64,000 bases of DNA from JAAXHB01 sp965221635. GTDB taxonomy: Bacteria; Actinomycetota; Acidimicrobiia; Acidimicrobiales; Aldehydirespiratoraceae. Below are positions 18,445 to 25,421 of the stretch, piece by piece (the first letter of the stretch is position 1; each line of letters begins with the position of its first letter). The position numbers and the translations under genes are program-made. The stretch spans positions 62,001 through 126,000 of the forward strand of contig OZ244902.1 in NCBI GenBank assembly GCA_965221635.1, read 5' to 3'. The notes under the pieces are model-generated. The model made no database searches, had not been told where the DNA came from, and saw only the letters and a program-made list of their open reading frames with translations.

Positions 18445-18710
18445 GGGGGAACTCTCCGCAGGCGGGCTGGAACGGCGGGTTCGCCGTTTGGTAAGCAGTT
18501 CGACCACTGTCCACCATCCTGCACCCAGGAGGCTGCCGCCTCCGAGGCTTCAAGGCCCTTGGGACGGAACTCGCCCCATTCGCAGCGGGCCACGTGGATG
18601 CGCTCATTGGACTCGAAATGCAAACCGCTGAAGGTGTACTCCACGTACTGAGTCCACACGCACAGGCCCATCTCCACACCGGTGATCCCAGTCTCCTCGT
18701 GCAACTCCCG
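18445..18710 (-). pseudogene. NUDIX hydrolase fragment (3' part only)
   Basis: About 266 bp strongly resemble the 3' two thirds of the intact NUDIX gene at 23014-23514. The match starts abruptly at the Arg of RELHEETGI, so the first 56 residues and half the NUDIX box are missing. It then runs through WTQYVEYTF, SNERIHVAR and PARLR with compensating frameshifts (the WWTVDELLANGEP region reads differently). It lies downstream of paralogue B. Its cut end coincides with that of the fragment at 62084-62163, which suggests both came from one ancestral duplication unit. Not functional. Confidence 0.8.
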
Positions 18711-18756
18711 CGACAAACGTCGCCCAGGGTTTTGGGGGTGATCACGTGTGTCCGTG

Positions 18757-20499
18757 TCAGGCGCGTCGGGCCCTGCGCACCCCCACCGCGACCATGCCAA
18801 CAATGACGGCTGCGAGCACCGCCGCGAGCCACCACATCAGCCCGCCACCATCGTCTGCGGCGGCTCCTGGTGGCCCAGACTGGGCCGTTTCGGGACTCGC
18901 CGACGACGATTGGGGGGTGGCTTCTTCCTCGGTTGGAGCCGAAGTGTCGGCTTGCTCGTCTGGTTCAACCGCCGGGCTCTCCGGTGCCTGTCGGGAGTCG
19001 TCATCCTCTGGGAAGTTGCCATTCACCGGAGGCGTACCATTGCCCGCCGCGTCAGCACTCGTCTCCGAATGAACATCAGGAGTCGCATCGGCACCTGGTT
19101 GCGCTGCGGCATCCTCTGACGTGCCATCAGATGCCTCAGGGATCATTGAGTCGGCCATCACAGAGGTCTCATCGGCAATGAGCCCATCAGGCGCAAAGTC
19201 ATCAACAGCAAGAAGAACAATATCCTCGAAATCCTCAGACGCCGCTGAATCTAGGGACTGCCACTCGTCTCGGTAGCGGCGCAGATCAGTATCGTAGTGA
19301 CGCACTCGACCGACAGCGTCTTCAGGAATGCCCAGCTCGGGTAACAGCTCAGGCAAGGCCTCGGCGACCGCCGCAGGATCGAGCCCGCGGGCATTGATGG
19401 TCAAGCGAATATCCTCCGGGCGGTTGATGGGCGCTCCGTTGGTATCCACCCACGCACCCATCAGTCCTATCGTATTCGACTTGGAGTACTTGAACCGATC
19501 AAGGATCACCGCCCAACGCCACAACTCACCCAAGTCATACTTAACTGGGATCAGCACAATGTTCAACTCACCCGCTTGGTATCTCGCATCGTCATAGTCA
19601 TCCAACAGTTCCAAGACAACTCGTTCCCTTGCGGAGGCTTCGACCGGTGGTGACTTAATCTGAAAGTAACGGTTAGGCACCATCTCTCCGAGATAGTCAC
19701 GGGTGCCGGAGGACGCAACGAAACCCAGATGACCGTAGGTTCGCCAAATTCGGCAGTCCCTGTCAGTTACCGGCAACTCGTGGCCTTCACAGTCCTCTTC
19801 GCCAAGACCGGTGATCACGTCCACATCAGACACGTCAAATCTGCCTCCTGTAAGGCTCTCCTCACTCGCCGTTTGTCCGATGGAGTCACTGTCCGAAACT
19901 GTGGGCACGGGCCATAGCTGTTCCCAAGATGCCCAACCTGGTACTTGTTCGCGACCGTTGAGACCGCCCGGAATGAGCAACACGTCATCATGAGTGCTGG
20001 TAGCCCTTGAGAAGATGCTGAAGGGGAATTGCACCGATATGTACCACGGCCCATCACCCATCCAGGCATCCACACACGCCGCATGGGAGTCGAAATCAGT
20101 GCAGCCCGCCTCCAGCCCGTAGATTTCCACGCCCTGCGGACTAAGCACAAACTCCTTGAACTTCGCATGCAACACTCCCAACAGATCCTCATCAACAGCA
20201 TCAGCTCGATTCAACATGACATGCAACGGACCACTGGGAGCCAAGAACACCCCCACCACCTCCAAGGCTCCATCAGCCTCAGCCTGCTCCAACACGTAAC
20301 ACGCCACAGGCTCCCCCACCAGCGCCCCGCCCCAACAATCCCCCGAAGGTTGTACGACCACCCGTTCAGACCGAATCTTGGTGCCACTGTTCGCGGAAGC
20401 GTTGCCAACCCACGCCAAGACCCCCATGCCCAAGGCGACCGACACCACAGCCAGGCATGCAACAGCCCACCTCAACCACATCCTGCACCCCGCAGCCAT
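18757..20499 (-). CDS. Six-cysteine membrane protein, paralogue B
   Basis: 580 residues from the ATG at 20499 (GGAGG 5-6 nt upstream). The frame opens further upstream but without support. The N-terminal membrane segment (about 9-31) differs in sequence from those of A, C and D. The outer domain keeps all landmarks and the six cysteines (55 and 67, the pair GCTDFDSHAAC, EDCEGH, RDCR). A long acidic Ser/Thr/Pro/Glu-rich linker (about 440-540) leads to DDGGGLMWWL, a 20-residue helix and a VRRARRA end. The last 150 codons are almost identical at DNA level to paralogue C, which implies recent duplication or gene conversion. Predicted to span the membrane at both ends; function unknown. Confidence 0.78.
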   Translation of the reverse strand: MAAGCRMWLRWAVACLAVVSVALGMGVLAWVGNASANSGTKIRSERVVVQPSGDCWGGALVGEPVACYVLEQAEADGALEVVGVFLAPSGPLHVMLNRADAVDEDLLGVLHAKFKEFVLSPQGVEIYGLEAGCTDFDSHAACVDAWMGDGPWYISVQFPFSIFSRATSTHDDVLLIPGGLNGREQVPGWASWEQLWPVPTVSDSDSIGQTASEESLTGGRFDVSDVDVITGLGEEDCEGHELPVTDRDCRIWRTYGHLGFVASSGTRDYLGEMVPNRYFQIKSPPVEASARERVVLELLDDYDDARYQAGELNIVLIPVKYDLGELWRWAVILDRFKYSKSNTIGLMGAWVDTNGAPINRPEDIRLTINARGLDPAAVAEALPELLPELGIPEDAVGRVRHYDTDLRRYRDEWQSLDSAASEDFEDIVLLAVDDFAPDGLIADETSVMADSMIPEASDGTSEDAAAQPGADATPDVHSETSADAAGNGTPPVNGNFPEDDDSRQAPESPAVEPDEQADTSAPTEEEATPQSSSASPETAQSGPPGAAADDGGGLMWWLAAVLAAVIVGMVAVGVRRARRA

Positions 20500-20574
20500 C
20501 ACAGCCTCCGGTGCCCGCGCGCGGCTCTCGGGCCGATGCACTCGCGTGTCAGCCGACACTCCCACCACAAGGAC

Positions 20575-20715
20575 TCAGACATGCCTCGAAGCGACTTCAC
20601 AACTCGATGCGGCACGTCGATGCGAGTCACGGCCTGCCCACACAAATCGCAACGCCAGCAGCAAAGCCAAGCCCGCTACGCACCACCGCCACCACGAACC
20701 AAACCTAATCGTCAT
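20575..20715 (-). pseudogene. Orphan N-terminal piece of a six-cysteine paralogue
   Basis: A 46-codon frame starts at the ATG at 20715. Its first residues MTIRFGSWWRW and the following hydrophobic segment align with MSNPLGSWWRL of paralogue C, and it sits behind a decayed copy of the shared upstream block. It stops after CEVASRHV with no domain following, 76 bp before the start of paralogue B. Most likely the remnant of a deleted copy whose promoter now precedes B; a small leader protein is a less likely alternative. Confidence 0.65.
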
Positions 20716-20800
20716 CACAAGCTCCAAGCTTCACCGATCCTCGAGCCAATCGCCTCAGTACCTTTGACGACCCCCTCACACCAGAGCTTCCCACAACACG
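20716..20800 (-). repeat. Decayed copy of the shared upstream block
   Basis: TTGACGACCCCCTCACACC and AGAGCTTCCCACA (20763-20795, plus strand) match the block before paralogues A and C at similar distance from the ATG of the orphan piece. The rest of 20800-21059 holds no gene that I can support. Confidence 0.5.
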
Positions 20801-21059
20801 CCCGAAGTGCCTGTCGGGAGGTAGCAAAGCCGCATGGAGACCAACCAGCGCGCGCTAGGACCCGCAGCACAGCGGGCCACGCTGGGCTTCTCCACCATGA
20901 CCAGGGCCAAGACCAAGCATCAACGTTTGAAGGCCGACGGTCGGAGCTGGCACACCGCGGCCCTGATGGCGGGCTCGGAGTCCCATGACACAACCCTGTG
21001 AGACCCCGACTCCAACAGAACCCGTCCAAGGCCTCGCCAGGCTGATCCGGGATGTCGCG

Positions 21060-22808
21060 TCAAGCGCGTCGGGCCCTGCGCACCCCCACCGCGACCACGC
21101 CAACAATGATGGCTGCGAGCACCGCCGCGAGCCACCACACCAGCCCACCACCATCGTCTGCGGCGGCTCCTGGCGACCCAGACTGGGCCGTTTCGGGACT
21201 CGCCGACGACGATTGGGGGGTGGATTCTTCCCCGGTTGGAGCCGAGGGGTCGGCTTGCTCATCTCGTTCAACCGCCGGACTCTCCGGTGCCTGTCGGGAG
21301 TCGTCATTCTCTGGGAAATTGTTATTCACCGGAGGCGTACCGTTGCTCGCCGCGTTGGCACTGGTCTCCGAGTGAACATCAGGAGTCGCATCGGCACCTT
21401 GTAGCGGGGCGGCATCCTCTGACGTGCCATCAGATGCCCCGTGCATCGATGAGTCGGCCATTACAGAGGTCTCATCGGCAATGAGCTCATCAGGCGCAAA
21501 GTCATCAACGGTTAGAAGAATGATGTCCCCAAAATCCTCTGACGTGGTTGTGTCTTGCGACTGGCCTCCGTAGCGGTAGCGACGCAGATCGGTATCATAG
21601 TGACGCACTCGACCAACAGCGTCGATTGGAATGCCGAGCTCCGGTAACAGCTCAGGCAAGGCCTCGGCGACCACCGCAGGTTCGAGCCCGCGGGCGTTGA
21701 TGGTCAAGCGAATATCCTCGGGGCGGTTGATGGGCGCTCCGTTGGTGCCTACCCAGGCACCCATCAGTCCTATCGTATTCGACTTGGAGTACTTGAACCG
21801 ATCAAGGATCACCGCCCAACGCCACAACTCACCCAAGTCATACTTCACCGGGATCAGCACAACGTCCAAATCGCCAGCCTTGTACATGGCTTCGCTACGC
21901 TCACCCAACAACTCCAATATGAGCCGTTCTCGTTCCTCGGGGTCAGTCGGCGGAGACTTGATCTGAACATAATCGGTCGGTGTGAGGTCTCGAGTATAGA
22001 TGCTAGTGCTGTAGCTAGCCACTTTCCCAAGGTGGCCAAATTGTCGCCATGTTCGGCAGTCACCGTCGGTGACCGGCAAGTCGTGGCCTTCACAGTCCTC
22101 ATCGCCAAGATCGGTGATCATGTCCACATCGGACACGTCAAAGCTGCCGAACTTCACACCATCTTCATGCGCCGGACTCAAGATGGGATCATCGCCTGAA
22201 ACGGAGGGGGCAGGCCATAGTTGCTCCCAAGATGCCCAACCTGGTACTCGTTCACGGCCGCTGAGACCGCCCGGGATCAGCAAGACGTCATCATGAGTGC
22301 TGGTAGCCTCTGAGAACATGCTGAAGGGGAACTGCACCGATATGTACCACGGCCCATCACCTATCCAGGCGTCCACACACGCCGCACGAGAGTCGAAATC
22401 AGCGCAGCCCGTCTCCAGCCCGTAGATTTCCACGCCTTGCGGACTAAGCACAAACCCCTTGAACTTCGCATGTAACACTCCCAACAGATCCTCATCAACG
22501 GCATCAGCTCGCTCCAACATGACATACAACGGACCACTGGGAGCCAAGAACACCCCCACCACCTCCAAGGCTCCATCAGCCTCAGCTTCCTCCAACACGT
22601 AACACGCAACAGGTTCCCCCGTCAGCGCCCCACCCCAACAATCCCCCGGCAAGCCCAGCTCCTGGCCGGTGGCGTCCCCCGTGTCGTTGGTGGCGGCTTG
22701 TGGGTCGTCGGTGGCGCCCCACGCCCACACCGGCCACCCAACGACCCCCACGACCAGAGCCACGACGGCCGCACACAACCGCCACCACGAACCCAACGGA
22801 TTCGACAT
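21060..22808 (-). CDS. Six-cysteine membrane protein, paralogue C
   Basis: 582 residues from the ATG at 22808, with GGGAGG 5 nt upstream. Starts MSNPLGSWWR, then a membrane segment (about 11-30) and a Thr/Asp-rich spacer. The outer domain contains GDCWGGAL, ACYVLEEAEADGALEVV, the GCADFDSRAAC pair, EDCEGHDLPVTDGDC, KYDLGELWRWAVILDRFKYS and LPELLPELGIPIDAVGR. After it come an acidic Ser/Thr/Pro linker of about 100 residues, DDGGGLVWWL, a hydrophobic helix and a basic VRRARRA end. It follows the intact NUDIX gene by 205 bp in the same direction, an arrangement that appears to be the parent of the NUDIX-fragment-plus-paralogue modules elsewhere in the window. Function unknown. Confidence 0.78.
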   Translation of the reverse strand: MSNPLGSWWRLCAAVVALVVGVVGWPVWAWGATDDPQAATNDTGDATGQELGLPGDCWGGALTGEPVACYVLEEAEADGALEVVGVFLAPSGPLYVMLERADAVDEDLLGVLHAKFKGFVLSPQGVEIYGLETGCADFDSRAACVDAWIGDGPWYISVQFPFSMFSEATSTHDDVLLIPGGLSGRERVPGWASWEQLWPAPSVSGDDPILSPAHEDGVKFGSFDVSDVDMITDLGDEDCEGHDLPVTDGDCRTWRQFGHLGKVASYSTSIYTRDLTPTDYVQIKSPPTDPEERERLILELLGERSEAMYKAGDLDVVLIPVKYDLGELWRWAVILDRFKYSKSNTIGLMGAWVGTNGAPINRPEDIRLTINARGLEPAVVAEALPELLPELGIPIDAVGRVRHYDTDLRRYRYGGQSQDTTTSEDFGDIILLTVDDFAPDELIADETSVMADSSMHGASDGTSEDAAPLQGADATPDVHSETSANAASNGTPPVNNNFPENDDSRQAPESPAVERDEQADPSAPTGEESTPQSSSASPETAQSGSPGAAADDGGGLVWWLAAVLAAIIVGVVAVGVRRARRA

Positions 22809-22950
22809 CACGACCTCCCATCGCTTCCCGTGGTGCTGGGGATGAGCACCACAGAAACTTGGACGACCCTCATGCCCCAGAGGTTCCCACACCAGCCGCA
22901 CCCCCCAGTGCTCCAACCCGAAGCACCTCGCCCATGGCCAATCCCGGCCA
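22809..22950 (-). repeat. Conserved upstream block of paralogue C
   Basis: Shares AGCACCACAGAAACTTGGAC and CCCCAGAGGTTCCCACACC (plus strand) with the block upstream of paralogue A at the same spacing to the start codon. It fills most of the gap between the NUDIX stop and paralogue C. Likely promoter or 5' leader. Confidence 0.6.
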
Positions 22951-23013
22951 CGGACCTACACCACCGCACGGGACGCACACCCGCCTGGCGGACGGGTGCT
23001 TGGGGGTTTGGGG

Positions 23014-23514
23014 CTATTGCTGGGGTTTGGGTTGGGGTGAGATGTCTATTGGGTGCTTTGGGAGGCTGGTTAGCAGGGCGGGGAGGAACTCTCGCAGGCG
23101 GGCTGGAACCGTTGGTTCGCCGTTGGCCAGGAGTTCGTCCACTGTCCACCATCTGGCGCCCAGGAACGCTGCCGCCTCCAAGGCTTCCAGGCCCTTGGGA
23201 CGGAACTCGCCGCCGTTGCAGCGGGCCACGTGGATGCGCTCGTTGGACTCGAAATGCAAACCGCTGAAGGTGTACTCCACGTACTGAGTCCAAACGCACG
23301 GGCCCATCTCCACCTCGGTGATCCCGGTTTCCTCGTGCAACTCCCGAAGGCAGGCAGCCGCGGAATCCTCACCCCAGCCGATCCCACCACCGGGTATCTC
23401 CAGCCACTCGGGCTTGTGCGGATCGATCGGGTCTTCCGAACGGATCAGAAAGATCCGATCCAGCGGGTCGAGCAGCACACAACGCGCAGCCGGCCGCCGC
23501 AGCGTGAACGTCAC
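23014..23514 (-). CDS. NUDIX hydrolase
   Basis: 166 residues from a GTG whose first bases overlap the TGA of the upstream gene (GTGA overlap), so translational coupling is likely. A complete NUDIX box is present: Gly43, Glu49, then R57-E-L-H-E-E-T-G-I65, the Mg-binding loop that hydrolyses nucleoside-diphosphate-X substrates. Substrate cannot be told. The C-terminus (PALLTSLPKHPIDISPQPKPQQ region) is a proline-rich tail. This gene is the only intact copy; 3' fragments of it occur at 18445-18710 and 62084-62163 beside other members of the six-cysteine family. Confidence 0.9.
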   Translation of the reverse strand: MTFTLRRPAARCVLLDPLDRIFLIRSEDPIDPHKPEWLEIPGGGIGWGEDSAAACLRELHEETGITEVEMGPCVWTQYVEYTFSGLHFESNERIHVARCNGGEFRPKGLEALEAAAFLGARWWTVDELLANGEPTVPARLREFLPALLTSLPKHPIDISPQPKPQQ

Positions 23515-23846
23515 AACGGCGCCGGTCGATGCCTAACCGCCCAGGTGACGGCGATCTCGATCGCAGTGTCGGGCCCGGGTTCGCCCATCACGGTGGCACG
23601 CCCGTCGGCGATCAGACTGAACCCATCGTCCGCAGCGGGCCACAGCACGGTCACCGCTTCGGGACGGGCCACGGCGTTGGCCGCGGCGCCCCGGCCAACC
23701 GTTGCCGAGATCACCCCGTCGGTCACCACCACCGGAACGTGAATGATCCGGGGCTTGCCCTCGTCGCTCACGGTGAGCACGTATGCCGAGGGGCCGTGCC
23801 GGGAAGCCACCTCTGCAAGGTCTTCGGGGGTCACAGGCACGCTCAC
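23511..23846 (-). CDS. Pyridoxamine 5'-phosphate oxidase-like flavin-binding protein
   Basis: 111 residues from a GTG; the ribosome-binding signal is weak. The pattern YVLTVSDEGKPRIIHVPVVVTDGVI, then VGRGAAANAVARPEAVTVLWP, is that of small split-barrel PNPOx-like proteins that bind FMN or F420. It is short (about 110 residues), as in many actinobacterial members of unknown substrate. It overlaps the NUDIX gene by 4 bp and is probably cotranscribed with it. Confidence 0.75.
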   Translation of the reverse strand: MSVPVTPEDLAEVASRHGPSAYVLTVSDEGKPRIIHVPVVVTDGVISATVGRGAAANAVARPEAVTVLWPAADDGFSLIADGRATVMGEPGPDTAIEIAVTWAVRHRPAPL

Positions 23847-23979
23847 GGCCCCAAACGCTACCCCGCGGCGCCCTCACGGACCGTCTCGCACCGAACACCG
23901 CGACCCCACCCGGTGGCGCGGCGTCACCCCGCCGCGATGAGCCGGACACGGCGATGGCGCCCGCGCGAACAGAGGTCTG

Positions 23980-25185
23980 TCAGGGGCGGGCCAGGGACTT
24001 CATCAGGTCACCACGGTTGCCGTAGGCCACGTCTTGCACACCGGCGAACGCGGCCAGATCCTCCAGGTGGGGGCGCAACCGGCCGGCCAGATCGGGTTTG
24101 TTCACACCCGGCTCGGCGAAGGCGCCCAGCACTCTCAGTTTGTTGGCCTTGCGGTCGGCCTTCAGATCGAGGCGGGCCACCAGCCGCTCACCGTCGAGCA
24201 CTGGCAGCACGTAGTAGCCGTAGATCCGCTTCGCCGCGGGCACGTAGATCTCGATGCGGTACTCGAAGTTGAACAGCCGCTCCGCCCGGGGACGGTGCCA
24301 CACCACAGGATCAAACGGCGACAACACCGTGAGCGCGCTCAGCGGCGCGCCGACACGAGCCTTCGGAACCAGGTAGGCCGGTTCGGCCCATCCCTGCACC
24401 TGAACCTGGCGCACGTCGCCGGCCTCCACCAACTCCGCGATCCGGGGGCGGGCCTCACGGATGGGCAGCCGGTAGTAGTCGATCAGATCGGACGCGGTGG
24501 CCACGCCAAGCGCTTCCGCGGAGCGGCGCAACAGCTCACGCTGCGCGTCGTTGGCCGTTGGCGTGGGCCGGGCCAGCACATCGGCGGGCACGATCCGTTC
24601 GAGCAAATCGAACTGCTTCACGAAGTTGCCCTGGCGCCGGATTCCCAACGCGCCCACACGAAACAACCAGTCCAACGCCATCGACCCCGCCGAACGCGCC
24701 CCCCACCACTCTCCCGAGCGCCGGCGAGGATCCGCCAACTCGCCCGCTGTGAGCGGCCCCTCTCTCACCTGCGCGAGCACCTCGTCGATGTATGCGGGGT
24801 CGCCTTCGGCCAACTCCACCAGTCCCCGCCAGGTGTGACCTTGCGCGCAGCGCTGCTTGTGCCATCTGAACAGCGGCTCGTCGGCCACCGGCAACAGCGA
24901 CGCCTCATGAGCCCACGTCTCGAACCATTCGTCGTGGTGGTAGGCGATCCGGTCGAGCAAACCGGGGTCGTAACCACCAAGCCGCGAGAACGGCGGCAAG
25001 TACTGGCTGCGAACCACCGCAGGCACGGAATCAAGCTGCAGCAACTTGATGCGGCCCATCACCCGCCGCATGTGTCGACGATCCGGCGACCCACCAGTGG
25101 CCGGGTCACCGAAACCGGACGCGTGCAGCGCCACCCTCCGCGCCTCGACGATCGACAGTTCCTGCACGCCGGTCACACCACGCAC
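23980..25185 (-). CDS. YcaQ/AlkX-type DNA glycosylase (winged-helix HTH_42 family)
   Basis: 401 residues from a GTG; start approximate. The family signature LLQLDSVPAVVRSQYLP contains the Q-x-D catalytic pattern (Q50, D52) seen in YcaQ/AlkX enzymes, which unhook interstrand crosslinks and remove bulky N-alkyl adducts; the AlkZ branch has Q-x-Q instead. Other family features are HHDEWFETWAHEASLLP, GEWWGARSAGSMALDWLF, SPFDPVVWHRPRAERLFNFEYRIE and GYYVLPVLDGERLVARLDLKADR. The full length fits the family (about 400). Stands alone, 236 bp downstream of leuS. Confidence 0.85.
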   Translation of the reverse strand: MRGVTGVQELSIVEARRVALHASGFGDPATGGSPDRRHMRRVMGRIKLLQLDSVPAVVRSQYLPPFSRLGGYDPGLLDRIAYHHDEWFETWAHEASLLPVADEPLFRWHKQRCAQGHTWRGLVELAEGDPAYIDEVLAQVREGPLTAGELADPRRRSGEWWGARSAGSMALDWLFRVGALGIRRQGNFVKQFDLLERIVPADVLARPTPTANDAQRELLRRSAEALGVATASDLIDYYRLPIREARPRIAELVEAGDVRQVQVQGWAEPAYLVPKARVGAPLSALTVLSPFDPVVWHRPRAERLFNFEYRIEIYVPAAKRIYGYYVLPVLDGERLVARLDLKADRKANKLRVLGAFAEPGVNKPDLAGRLRPHLEDLAAFAGVQDVAYGNRGDLMKSLARP

Positions 25186-25421
25186 CCGGTCACACGGTCT
25201 CGCCAGTCACAACAAGAAACCGACCAAGCCCTTCGACCCCAATCACGGCGTGTCACCCCGATCACGCCGTACGCGGTGCCGCTTGGCGCTGCTCACTTGA
25301 GTGCCGCGGACGGGAAGGGCTGCACTGCGGGTGCACGGGTTACGTCCGCACTGCAACGGCTTGGCCACGGGTGCCGGTTGAGATCCGCACGGGTTGCGTC
25401 ACCGAGGGGCGCTTTGGGCGT

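Noticed and set aside
16532..23514. Insertion sequence or transposon carrying the paralogue modules
   Set aside because: No transposase or integrase gene and no clear terminal inverted repeats are seen at the module edges.
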